In this document: positions 45,285 through 53,234 of the stretch, piece after piece | How positions within the stretch are numbered: position 1 is the first letter of the stretch | Layout of the letters: each line of letters opens with the position of its first letter | From: Streptomyces cyaneochromogenes | GTDB taxonomy: Bacteria > Actinomycetota > Actinomycetes > Streptomycetales > Streptomycetaceae | NCBI RefSeq assembly: GCF_003963535.1 | Contig: NZ_CP034539.1 | Coordinates: 10,540,001-10,604,000 of the forward strand | Reading direction: 5' to 3' | DNA length: 64,000 nt | Translations under genes and position numbers: made by a program | The notes under the pieces: generated by a model | What the model was told of the DNA's origin: nothing | The model's input: only the letters and a program-made list of their open reading frames with translations | Databases searched by the model: none

Positions 45285-45941
45285 ATGGGCTCGAAGGTTT
45301 CGGTACTTGCTTTTGCTCACCAGACGCCCCGCGAGGTGCTTCACTCCGAGCTCGTTGACGATGCAGTTTCCTCGCGTCGTCTGGTTGAACGCATCCTGCC
45401 GGACCAGGGCATGGAACCTGTGGGGCCAGTGACTCTCGACGAGGCTCTCTGGCCCCTCCCGGGGATTGCGTGCGCCGGCAGCTTCGAAGGCCTGGAGCTG
45501 ATTACCTCGCAGGATCTCCGTGAGCGTCGGCCCAGCGACCTGACCGACGATATCCATAGATGGGGAGATGATCGGAGCGCCTTTGCTGTCTTTATGGACA
45601 GCATTGTCGGATGGGCGGCATTCGCAATGTGGGATCACGGCCGACTGAGGAGATCTGTCAGTATCTCCCATGAGGAAGGAATCATCGAGGATGAGGGTGT
45701 GCGATTCACATTTGAGCAGACCTATTGGGATCGCTCCCTGAGTTCCCGTCTCGGATTCCACCCTATAGAGCTTGGAAACGAAGCTCTGCGGGCATTCTTT
45801 GGATTTGTTCTAGAAGGTCGTTGGGATCAGCATTGCATCGATCCGGAGGAAATCGCGGTGACTGAGTACCGTGCCCAGAATGCGGGATATCGTCAGCAAC
45901 TCATTCGAGAGCGAGCGGCTCGAATGATTCGGCGTGCCTGA
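45285..45941 (+). CDS. DUF6928-like protein, candidate immunity protein
   Basis: 218 residues, ATG 45285 with GAGAGG upstream, 53 bp after the toxin. MGSKVSVLAFAHQTPREVL, VFMDSIVGWAAFAMWDHG, SVSISHEEGIIEDEG and LGFHPIELGNEALRAFFGF follow the Streptomyces DUF6928 pattern as I remember it. The position directly after an RHS-HINT toxin and the shared lower GC make it the natural immunity candidate. DUF6928 proteins also occur alone, so the role is inferred from position only. Confidence 0.7.
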   Translation: MGSKVSVLAFAHQTPREVLHSELVDDAVSSRRLVERILPDQGMEPVGPVTLDEALWPLPGIACAGSFEGLELITSQDLRERRPSDLTDDIHRWGDDRSAFAVFMDSIVGWAAFAMWDHGRLRRSVSISHEEGIIEDEGVRFTFEQTYWDRSLSSRLGFHPIELGNEALRAFFGFVLEGRWDQHCIDPEEIAVTEYRAQNAGYRQQLIRERAARMIRRA

Positions 45942-45949
45942 CTCCCGAA

Positions 45950-46201
45950 TTGGGTGAATTAGGTGACAAGTCGATGACTTTGACTATTTATCGTGAATTC
46001 CTGATGTCGACTTTATCGGACAAGATCGGTGTCCTGGCGGGACATGCTTTCATATGTAGGGTCTGGTCTGAGGTGCAGGGTGTCCGAGTGTATCTGCGAG
46101 GAATATCAGCCGCTCATCGTTTAAGGCAGATCTCTGAGATGGTTGGGGTGTTGGTTAAAGTCTCAATAGCCCTTTTGTGGTTCCCTGGGCGCCGATCCTG
46201 A
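45950..46201 (+). CDS. possible small AT-richer reading frame
   Basis: Up to 83 codons, best read from ATG 45974 (MTLTIYREFLMSTLSDKIGV) with a hydrophobic end (MVGVLVKVSIALLWF). It runs exactly into the left end of the ISAs1 element, but removing the element adds only a few codons before another stop. Composition is unlike the flanking genes. It may be a second small cassette gene or a relic. Confidence 0.25.
   Translation: MGELGDKSMTLTIYREFLMSTLSDKIGVLAGHAFICRVWSEVQGVRVYLRGISAAHRLRQISEMVGVLVKVSIALLWFPGRRS
46191..46200. repeat. target-site duplication, left copy
   Basis: GCCGATCCTG, identical to 48368-48377 on the other side of the ISAs1-family element. Confidence 0.85.
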
Positions 46202-46244
46202 CAGGGCGTCGGCGTAGTCGTCGGGCGTCCGTTGCGTGATCACG
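46202..46244 (+). repeat. left terminal inverted repeat, ISAs1-family element
   Basis: Begins CAGGGCGTCGGCGTAG and ends GATCACG. It pairs with the reverse complement of 48325-48367. Confidence 0.85.
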
Positions 46245-46347
46245 TGAGCTGAAGGAGGGCGAGCGGACGGATCCCTGCTCACGGACGTACGCCTCGGAGC
46301 TGTTGCGTCTGCAAGCACCGTCAGGTGGAGCGAGCCGACTGTGCTGG

Positions 46348-47076
46348 GGGATGATCTCCTGCGTGGCTGAAGAGGCAGGTACTGGTGCGGACGACGCTTG
46401 TCTATGGGATGAGCGATTGAGCTGGGCGTTCGGACTGATAGCGGATGATCCGGCTGCGAGGACCGCAGCGCTTGCCCATCTGGCTGAGGCACGGAGGCAG
46501 GTCGTGGACGCGCTCGGTCGGTTCAACGAGATGTGGCGGCTGACGCGGCCCCTGGGAGCGGACGAGCAGTACCGGGAGCCGGCCATTCTCAAGGCGCGTC
46601 GGAGGTGTCAGCAGGCGCAGAGACGTTCGCTGCCCGACGGGCTGTGGAATCGCCCTGCGAGCGAGGATCTGGCCACTTGGCCGGGGTTGCCCTACGCGTT
46701 GCTCTTCCTGGAGTGGGAAGCGAGATTCCCCCAGGACTGGACGCAGCATGCGAAGGCGTGGGGTACGAAGGAGAGCCTGATCCGGGAGGTGGCCCGTGCT
46801 CGCCAGGAGGAGGCCGTCAAGGCGAAGCTCACCGACCTGGTAGAGATCGTCGTCCACCGTGCGTATCGCTGCAAGGACCGCGAGTACGTGCGGGTTGCCC
46901 GGGCCGTCGACAGCGCTGACCTGCGCGGCAGGCTCGATCGGGCAGCCGAGTCCGACAGTCCGTGGGCCCGGTGCCATGCAGGGTATGTGCTCTGGCTCCT
47001 TGACCGCCCTGACCTGCCAAACACCCGTCATGTCTGGCAGACCTGGGTGGCAGGCAAGGCTGCGGCGTTGATGTGA
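46348..47076 (+). CDS. passenger gene of the ISAs1 element, unknown function
   Basis: 242 residues from ATG 46348 (MISCVAEEAGTGADDACLWD); a longer start at 46303 is possible. Mostly helical and soluble: AARTAALAHLAEARRQVVDALGRF, LKARRRCQQAQRRSL, LTDLVEIVVHRAYRCKDREY and WARCHAGYVLWLLDRPDLPN. No catalytic motif or known family recognised. It lies between the left terminal repeat and the transposase on the same strand, so it moves with the element. Good ORF structure and normal codon use suggest selection. Confidence 0.65.
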   Translation, partial: GMISCVAEEAGTGADDACLWDERLSWAFGLIADDPAARTAALAHLAEARRQVVDALGRFNEMWRLTRPLGADEQYREPAILKARRRCQQAQRRSLPDGLWNRPASEDLATWPGLPYALLFLEWEARFPQDWTQHAKAWGTKESLIREVARARQEEAVKAKLTDLVEIVVHRAYRCKDREYVRVARAVDSADLRGRLDRAAESDSPWARCHAGYVLWLLDRPDLPNTRHVWQTWVAGKAAALM

Positions 47077-47147
47077 CCTGAGGACAATGCCGGGAAGGTC
47101 CCGTGCTCATGGAGTGCTCTACGCCCTCGTGACCTGCCTGGAAGACC

Positions 47148-48329
47148 ATGCCTGCCCACGCATCATCCGCAATCCCGCTCGCCCTTGACCAGCTCCGAGA
47201 GCATCTCGACGTCGGCCCCGGCGAGGTGCCCGGCCTGCTGGAGCGGCTGACCCAGGTGCCGGACCCGCGCGATCCGCGCGGAGTGCGGCACGCCCTGTCC
47301 TTCGTCCTCGCGCTGACCGCGTGCGCGGTGCTGGCCGGGGCGACCTCGCTGCTGGCAGTCGGCGAGTGGATCGCGGACGCGCCACCGCAGGTACTGGAGG
47401 GACTCGGCGTGTGCCCTGATCCGGTGCTGCCTCGGCGGCTGGTCCCGGCCGAGGCTACGGTCCGCCGACTGCTGACCCGCATCGACGGAGACGCCCTGGA
47501 CCGGGCGGTGGGCGGATGGCTTGCCGATCGTCGGCCTGCGAGTGCCGGGCTGCGCGGATTGTCCGTGGACGGCAAGTCCCTGCGCGGCGCGGCTAAGGCT
47601 CGGGGGCGGAAGATCCACCTGCTTGCTGCGGTGGAGCACACCACCGGGCTCGTCCTGGCTCAGCTCGACGTCGGCGAGAAGACAGGGGAGACCAGGCGCT
47701 TCCAGCCGCTGCTGGACAACGTCGCCGACCTGGCCGGAACCGTGGTCACCAGCGACGCGCTCCACACGCAACGCGAGCATGCCTCTTATCTCCTGGGCCG
47801 CCGGGCCCACTACATCGCCATCGTCAAGGGCAACCAGAAGAACCTGCGTAAGCAGCTGAAGTCCCTGCCCTGGAAGGACATCCCGCTCCAAGGCCGCACC
47901 CACGGCACAGGCCACGGCCGCGCCGAGATCCGTCGCATCAAGGTCGCCACCGCGGGCAACCTGCGCTTCCCCGGCGCCCGTCAGGCCGTGCAGATCAAGC
48001 GCCGACGAACCGACCGCAAGACCGGCAAGACCACCCTCACCACCGTCTACGCGGTCACCAGCCTGACCGCCGAGCAGGGCACTCCCGCCCAGCTCGCGAA
48101 GCTCATCCGCGACCACTGGAAGATCGAAGTCCTGCACTACGTCCGCGACACCACCTTCGCCGAGGACGCCTCCCAACTGCGGACCGGCAACGCACCCCGC
48201 GCCATGGCGACCTGGCGCAACCTTGCCGTCGGCGCCCTGCGAATGAATGGCGTGAAGAACATCGCCTCCGGCCTCCGCCGCAACGCGCGCGACGCCCGCC
48301 GACCCCTCGAGCTCCTCGGCCTCGCGTGA
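47148..48329 (+). CDS. ISAs1-family transposase
   Basis: 393 residues, complete. The N-terminal DDE_Tnp_1-associated region (LLERLTQVPDPRDPRGVRH, LSFVLALTACAVLAGATSL) is followed by the DDE core: Asp in LSVDGKSLRGAAK, Asp in VVTSDALHTQREHA and Glu in RDHWKIEVLHYVRDTTFAEDAS. The C-terminal RNLAVGALRMNGVKNIASGLR is typical. It mobilises the 46201-48367 element. Confidence 0.95.
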   Translation: MPAHASSAIPLALDQLREHLDVGPGEVPGLLERLTQVPDPRDPRGVRHALSFVLALTACAVLAGATSLLAVGEWIADAPPQVLEGLGVCPDPVLPRRLVPAEATVRRLLTRIDGDALDRAVGGWLADRRPASAGLRGLSVDGKSLRGAAKARGRKIHLLAAVEHTTGLVLAQLDVGEKTGETRRFQPLLDNVADLAGTVVTSDALHTQREHASYLLGRRAHYIAIVKGNQKNLRKQLKSLPWKDIPLQGRTHGTGHGRAEIRRIKVATAGNLRFPGARQAVQIKRRRTDRKTGKTTLTTVYAVTSLTAEQGTPAQLAKLIRDHWKIEVLHYVRDTTFAEDASQLRTGNAPRAMATWRNLAVGALRMNGVKNIASGLRRNARDARRPLELLGLA

Positions 48330-48367
48330 TCACAAAACAGACGCCCGCCGACTACGCCGAAGCCCTG
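48325..48367 (-). repeat. right terminal inverted repeat, ISAs1-family element
   Basis: Ends GCCCTG on the plus strand. Its inner part overlaps the last codons and stop of the transposase gene. Confidence 0.85.
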
Positions 48368-48377
48368 GCCGATCCTG
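48368..48377. repeat. target-site duplication, right copy
   Basis: GCCGATCCTG, identical to 46191-46200. Confidence 0.85.
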
Positions 48378-48386
48378 CACCATGCG

Positions 48387-49883
48387 TTAGGCCGCGCTGA
48401 GCGCGGTGGGGTGAGTGTTGATCCAAGAGAGGCCGCCGAGGTCAAGGTGGTGCCGGGCGCGGGTGACGGCGACGTAGGCGAGGCGGGCGTCGGTGTCGCT
48501 GATGGGTTCTGGAATGGGCTGTCCTTGGGCGTCGTGTTGGTCGGTGTCCTTGGGTGGGGGGAAGTCGTCGGCGATTTTGACGGTGGGCCATTCGCGGCCT
48601 TTGGCGGTGTGGGCAGTGGAGACGGTCACGTCGGCATGCTGTTCGTCGGTGAGCTGGTCTACTGCGGTGAGGATGGCGTCGGGTCCGTGGGTGTCGATGA
48701 GGTCGACGAAGGGCTGGACGTCGCGTCCGGCGGGGTCGTGTGCGGCGTAGTCCTGCAGTTCGCCCCAGGAGTTGAAGAGCACGAGCTCGGGGTGAGAGGT
48801 GCTGCGGCCGCCTTTGAGGTCGCGGGCGGCGAGTGCTAGTGCCGCCAGCTGCTGCTTTCCCCGGGTGAGTGCGACACGGTGGCCTTCGGAGAGCAGGCGC
48901 ATGACTTCTGCCATGGCTCCGATGTTGGTGCGGCACAGCACCACGTCAGGGCAGTCGAGATGGCCGATCTCGGTGGTGATGGTGTCGGTGCCTGTCAGGC
49001 GGATGGGGGCGTCGGCGAGGGCCAGCCACCGGTTGGCTTCTTTGGCGATCAGAGGGCCGAAGCGGAAGGATCGGGTCAGGGTGAGAGCTGTGGCATCGAA
49101 GCCGGTCATCACGTCGCGTGCGCCGCGCCAGCCGTAGATGGCCTGAGCGGAGTCGCCCACCATGACGAGCTGGGCGTGGCGGCGCTGGGCGTTGAAGACC
49201 TCCTCTAGGACCGGGTTGGTGTCCTGGGCTTCGTCGAGGAAGAGAAAGTCGGCTTCGAGCTTCGGCTGGGTCAGGGCCCACATTTTCAGGTAGTGGTCGT
49301 GCTCGAAACGCAGCACACCTTGATCGGGGTTGTGTAGATCGGCCCAGGCTTTGGTGGCGAACGGCAAGGCTGCCTCGGCGAGTTGAGCGTGCTCGCCCGA
49401 GGTGTTCAGGCCGCGCAGGTGCGGCACGTGGTGGTGGGCAAGGGCGCGGTCGGCGGAGTGGCAGTAGCGGGTCACGGTGCGCAGCACGGTGTGGGAGAGC
49501 GCCCTGGGGTTGATCTTGTGATCGCCGATGCGGACCGGCCGGGTGATACCGAGCGCCTGCCCGCTCTTCCAGGCAGGTTGGCGGGGACTGTTGAGACGAT
49601 CCCTGTAGCGGTGGCCGAGGGCGGCGTAGGCCGTGGCGTGGGCGGTCTGGCACTTCACGGTGCGGGGGAAGCGGGCCGCGGCGTCCCGGGCGATGTCCTT
49701 GTTGAAGGCGAGGTAGCGGCCGCTGCGCTGGGCGCTGGCAGCAAGTAGACAGAGCGTGCTGGTCTTCCCCGTTCCGGCGCCGGCTTGCAGGACGAGATGG
49801 TGACCGGCCCGGAAGGCGTCGGCGGCGTGGGCCTGTTCGTCGGTGGGCGTGTGCAACAAGGGCTCCGGGAAAGAGAGAAGCAT
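48387..49883 (-). CDS. UvrD/Rep-family (superfamily 1) DNA helicase
   Basis: About 498 residues. Motif Q/I TDEQAHAADAF and LQAGAGTGKTSTL, motif II FLFLDEAQDTNP, motif III MVGDSAQAIYGWRG, motif IV RSFRFGP, motif V VSTAHTAKGREW and motif VI LAYVAVTRARHHLDLG are all present. It is shorter than UvrD, so accessory subdomains 1B/2B are small. It acts on DNA in the cytoplasm. ATG 49883 starts just before motif Q; no good ribosome site is seen. Lies in a same-strand row with 49939, 50433 and 51477. Confidence 0.9.
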   Translation of the reverse strand: MLLSFPEPLLHTPTDEQAHAADAFRAGHHLVLQAGAGTGKTSTLCLLAASAQRSGRYLAFNKDIARDAAARFPRTVKCQTAHATAYAALGHRYRDRLNSPRQPAWKSGQALGITRPVRIGDHKINPRALSHTVLRTVTRYCHSADRALAHHHVPHLRGLNTSGEHAQLAEAALPFATKAWADLHNPDQGVLRFEHDHYLKMWALTQPKLEADFLFLDEAQDTNPVLEEVFNAQRRHAQLVMVGDSAQAIYGWRGARDVMTGFDATALTLTRSFRFGPLIAKEANRWLALADAPIRLTGTDTITTEIGHLDCPDVVLCRTNIGAMAEVMRLLSEGHRVALTRGKQQLAALALAARDLKGGRSTSHPELVLFNSWGELQDYAAHDPAGRDVQPFVDLIDTHGPDAILTAVDQLTDEQHADVTVSTAHTAKGREWPTVKIADDFPPPKDTDQHDAQGQPIPEPISDTDARLAYVAVTRARHHLDLGGLSWINTHPTALSAA

Positions 49884-49938
49884 CGAGGGCAGAGGAGGGA
49901 TGCCTCTAGCGGCTGTGCTGGGCAGCTGCGCCAGGGTC

Positions 49939-50436
49939 CTACGGTGCCGGCGGCGCGCAGCGGTGATGACGGCAGCCGACGCGACGTGCCGCGCTGGCCA
50001 GGACCTCTTCGGGCGTGTGATGGGCGAGCAGGCTCGCGAGCCGGTCCTCCAGACGTTCGGCGCGCTCGCGTGCATCCCGGTCCAGGGCCGCTCGCACGCG
50101 TCGGCCGAGCACGTCCTGCGGACGCTGCCCCAGGGCAGATGCGTCACGGCAGAGAACCTCATGGGTAGCGGAGTCGAGGTCAACGTTGAGCAGGACCTGA
50201 CCGTGCCGGTCCGGGTAGTGCGTGGTAAGGACGTCGATGGGCAACCACGGGCCCAGACGGCGCCGCAGCCCATGCAGGGCGCGGCCGGGACCGTGCGCGC
50301 TGTGCACCACCATCAGCCTGGTGCGGTCCGCATTTGCTGCCAGGGGCACACGGTGACGGGCATGGCGGATCTCGCCGGGGGCGGCGGGCCTGGTCAGGGT
50401 GATCTCGACTGCATGGTGCACAAGGTGTCCGGTCAC
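49939..50436 (-). CDS. hypothetical protein, coupled to the DUF6083-like gene
   Basis: 165 residues from GTG 50436, whose start overlaps the upstream stop as GTGA. It reads VTGHLVHHAVEITLTRPAAP, RLMVVHSAHGPGRALHGLRR, LNVDLDSATHEVLCRDASAL and an Arg-rich helical C-terminus (LDRDARERAERLEDRLASLL). No family recognised. Translational coupling suggests a joint role with the upstream protein. Confidence 0.6.
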   Translation of the reverse strand: MTGHLVHHAVEITLTRPAAPGEIRHARHRVPLAANADRTRLMVVHSAHGPGRALHGLRRRLGPWLPIDVLTTHYPDRHGQVLLNVDLDSATHEVLCRDASALGQRPQDVLGRRVRAALDRDARERAERLEDRLASLLAHHTPEEVLASAARRVGCRHHRCAPPAP

Positions 50437-51317
50437 GGCCGAACCGCCCGGCGTACGCGGCTTGCAGGCCCAGGGCGTCGGTTGCGATCGGGCAGGCGGG
50501 TGTGGATGTGCTCGTGATGGCGTAGGGGTTCGAAGGGCTCCCAGTCGGCCACCGCCAGGTCGGCCGCCGCCGGTGTGGCGGCGTGCTGCGGGCACCGCTG
50601 CACACGCCACCGCATCTGCTCGGCATACGGCAGTCCGCCCAGGTCGTAGATCGCCATAACCTCAGCGGGCAAGGCCAGTTGACCGCTCGTTGCCGTGGCC
50701 GGGACCAGCCTCCAGGTGCCGGGCGGGGCGTCGGATGTCAGGAGCGGGCTGGTGCAGCGGTTGCGGCGCCGGGTCTGGGCGACGCACTGGATCTCCTCCA
50801 CCGGGCGGGCCGCGAGGTAGCGGATATACAGCAGCTGCACGATGGGCCTGGCCGGGCGGCAGACGGCCGGCGCGGGGGCCTGTGGCGAGGGCGGGGGAGG
50901 GGCGAAGGCGCCGGCCTCGATCAGGCGCCGGGAGTTCACGGCCAGCGACCGGCGTAGCCCGGCCAGTTCGGGGGGAGTCGGGTGAGCATCCCGGGCGGGG
51001 CAGACGACGGCGTGCGGCAGACGGCACCAGCTGCTGCCGTCCCCGGCAGGGTGGGCGACACCGCAGCTGACGTGCCAGCGGCACGCGGCGGGCACCCGGG
51101 CGGCCGGAAGTTCCTGGGGATGGAGACGGACGGGCCGCTCAGTGCTGCGGTGGTACCACTCGATCCGGTTGCCGCACTCGCGGCACCGGCCGCTTTGACC
51201 GCACCGCAGCAGCCGGCTGACGCTGCCGGGGGAGACCTGCAGAGAGCGGCGCACGCGATGGGCGACGACCGGGCTGCCGTCCCAGTGCCGGGCCGAGGGA
51301 TGTGGTGTGGGGCGCAT
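50433..51317 (-). CDS. DUF6083-like protein
   Basis: 294 residues from ATG 51317. A Cys-rich N-terminal segment (LRCGQSGRCRECGNRIEWYH, ACRWHVSCGVAHPAGDGSSW, CRLPHAVVCPARD) may bind zinc, and a second half contains VQLLYIRYLAARPVEEIQCV and YDLGGLPYAEQMRWRVQRCPQH. The pattern fits the actinobacterial DUF6083 family as I remember it; function unknown. Coupled by GTGA overlap to the gene at 49939. Confidence 0.65.
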   Translation of the reverse strand: MRPTPHPSARHWDGSPVVAHRVRRSLQVSPGSVSRLLRCGQSGRCRECGNRIEWYHRSTERPVRLHPQELPAARVPAACRWHVSCGVAHPAGDGSSWCRLPHAVVCPARDAHPTPPELAGLRRSLAVNSRRLIEAGAFAPPPPSPQAPAPAVCRPARPIVQLLYIRYLAARPVEEIQCVAQTRRRNRCTSPLLTSDAPPGTWRLVPATATSGQLALPAEVMAIYDLGGLPYAEQMRWRVQRCPQHAATPAAADLAVADWEPFEPLRHHEHIHTRLPDRNRRPGPASRVRRAVRP

Positions 51318-51476
51318 GCGGGCGAACCTGCCAGCCAACACGCCGGATCCATGGCGGCAGTGCCGCCGGATCACCCGGCCAGCCCCACTAGGTGCGACTG
51401 GAGTGCGAATGCCTGAATGAACGTTCGAGATTTTCTTGCCGGCTGGGTGATTTCCGGCATCGGCTCGGGCGGCGTG

Positions 51477-51740
51477 TCAGGCCTCGGTGGGCCCAGGCAG
51501 GTCATGCCCGCGGCACAGGGTGCCGAAGAGCTCGTCGAGCGGGGTCTGCAGGGCGTGGGCGAGGGCATGCCAGGTCTTCAGTGTGCCGATGGTGCGGCCC
51601 TGCTCGATCTCGATGACGGTGCGCCTGGCCAGGCCGCTGCGGGCGGCAAGCTCGTCATAGGTCCACCCGCGCGCGGCCCGCAGACGCGCGAGCTCCAACC
51701 GCAGCGCGTCGAGGTCCGGATCGGGCGGCAAGATCGTCAC
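51477..51740 (-). CDS. XRE-family transcriptional regulator, small
   Basis: 87 residues, essentially one HTH_XRE domain: LARLRAARGWTYDELAARSG then LARRTVIEIEQGRTIGTLKT. Such minimal proteins are repressors or activators acting near their own gene. Its start is 15 bp from the first of three operator repeats (51755-51836) shared with the divergent gene at 51904, so autoregulation is likely. Confidence 0.88.
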   Translation of the reverse strand: MTILPPDPDLDALRLELARLRAARGWTYDELAARSGLARRTVIEIEQGRTIGTLKTWHALAHALQTPLDELFGTLCRGHDLPGPTEA

Positions 51741-51754
51741 CCGTCCATCCGAAG

Positions 51755-51836
51755 GGGCAGACCCCTGCCCTGTCAGTGCAGACCTCTGCCCTATTTCCCC
51801 AGGTCGCGGCAGCCGTCAGAGGGCAGACCTCTGCAC
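51755..51836. promoter_or_regulatory. three operator repeats, GCAGACCYCTGC
   Basis: Three near-palindromic copies lie between divergent genes: GGGCAGACCCCTGCCC (51755-51770), GTGCAGACCTCTGCCC (51775-51790) and GGGCAGACCTCTGCAC (51821-51836). Each has the core GCAG-N4-CTGC. Spacing and position fit an autoregulated divergent promoter controlled by the XRE protein. Confidence 0.72.
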
Positions 51837-51903
51837 TACGGTGGGCGACCGCCCCACAACCAAAGACACACCGGCGCGCACGCGACAGGAGGACCACGCG
51901 CCC

Positions 51904-52953
51904 ATGAGGCTGCGCACAACATGCCCAGCAACGCCACGCGCCTGGACCGTGGAACTACGCTCGCACCCCAGCGGGCTCGTCCTCGTCTGCCAGCACTGCC
52001 CCCACGGCAGCGGACAGATCACCGCAGCCTCCGCCCGCTCAGCCGCACTCAGCCACCTCGCACGCCACGCACGCGGCGACCTCCTCCCCTCACATCTGCG
52101 CATCTGCCAGTGCCACGAACGAGGCTGCCGCTGGCACCCCCGCCACCGCGGCTGCTCCGGCCCTATCCGCCTCCTCCTCGCCTGCGAACGCGGCGGACGA
52201 CTATGGCGACTCGCCGACGCCTGCAGCGCCTGCGCCGCAGTAACAGCACAAGCCGCCGTCGTACCCGACACCGCCCTCGCCCGCGCACCGCGGCAGCCGG
52301 CAGCCACCCGGCGACGCACACGGCAAGCCAAGGGTCCAGGCGAACAAATCCGGGTCCGTGAAATGCTCAGCTACCTGGCCGCCGCCCTCCCGTCCGACGC
52401 ATCAGCCGCCACACGCCTGCTCGCGCTGCAGTGCGCGCTACGCATGAGCGCCAACATGCAAGTTCGGCTACCCAAAGGCATGCTGCGCAGCCTCCGCCTC
52501 GATACCCCGGGGCTCTGGCGCGAGTTGGAACACGCACGATGGCTGCGCACCTCCCCCGGAAGTACCACTAACGGGGTCGTTGCTGAACTACTCGACGTCA
52601 CGCTGCTCGAGCAGGCCCCAGCTCGCCCCGACCGAATGTATGCCGCAGACTGGGCACTGCGAGTCAGCTCCGAGGTGGGAGTAGCCGGACCGCTGTCGCA
52701 GCTTTCAAGCCTCTATCTCACAGCACACACCACCCCGGAAATCGGCAGCGGTCAGAGCGAGCTCGACCAGATGGCACACGTTTGCGGTGCCCGCCCCGCG
52801 GAACTGCCCAACACGCTCGATCGCCTCGCAGCGACCGGCATACTCACGTCATGGAAGGTCTGCCTGAACTCGGGAGACCTGCACTGGACCCTGGCCGGGG
52901 AGAGGGGGCGTGCACGAGAGCTGACACTGGGGAGATCTGTTACTGGGCACTGA
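51904..52953 (+). CDS. hypothetical protein with zinc-finger-like N-terminus and winged-helix-like C-terminus
   Basis: 349 residues from ATG 51904 (AGGAGG 12 bases upstream). The N-terminal half is Cys/His rich: LVLVCQHCPHGSGQ, LRICQCHERGCRWHPRHRGC and DACSACAAV. The C-terminal half is helical and ends in a winged-helix-like segment (ELDQMAHVCGARPAELPNTL then LAATGILTSWKVCLN). This suggests a DNA-binding replication or regulatory protein of a mobile region. It is divergent from the small XRE gene and shares its operators. Confidence 0.65.
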   Translation: MRLRTTCPATPRAWTVELRSHPSGLVLVCQHCPHGSGQITAASARSAALSHLARHARGDLLPSHLRICQCHERGCRWHPRHRGCSGPIRLLLACERGGRLWRLADACSACAAVTAQAAVVPDTALARAPRQPAATRRRTRQAKGPGEQIRVREMLSYLAAALPSDASAATRLLALQCALRMSANMQVRLPKGMLRSLRLDTPGLWRELEHARWLRTSPGSTTNGVVAELLDVTLLEQAPARPDRMYAADWALRVSSEVGVAGPLSQLSSLYLTAHTTPEIGSGQSELDQMAHVCGARPAELPNTLDRLAATGILTSWKVCLNSGDLHWTLAGERGRARELTLGRSVTGH

Positions 52954-53234
52954 GCCCGCCTCCGCACCCGTTCGAGGCGTTGGCACAAACCGTGGGCAGC
53001 CCGGAGAGCCACGAGCGGGCCGCATGCCCTCGGCCTTTCCGTCGGGAAGGTACGCCCCTCGCGTCCAACCCGGCGCCGATCCACAGGCCTTGAGCATTGC
53101 TCGCCTGAGCGCGCGAGCCGCGAGGCTCCTTCCAGACCACAACCCACCGTCCGTACTCGACACCACGGAACGCAAGCAGGTACTAGCGTGTTGTGTCGTT
53201 CGGTGTGCGAAGAGTGATCAGGCCAGGGGGGCCT

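Larger units (their letters stand above)
46201..48367. mobile_element. ISAs1-family element carrying a passenger gene
   Basis: About 2.17 kb. Inverted repeats of about 43 bp (46202-46244 and 48325-48367) begin CAGGGC[G/T]TCGGCGTAGTCG and end at GTGATCACG with few mismatches. The 10-bp direct repeat GCCGATCCTG flanks the element (46191-46200 and 48368-48377), fitting the 8-10 bp target duplication of this family. ISAs1 elements are usually about 1.2-1.5 kb; the extra length is the passenger gene between the left repeat and the transposase. Inserted 20 bp after the helicase stop. Confidence 0.85.
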
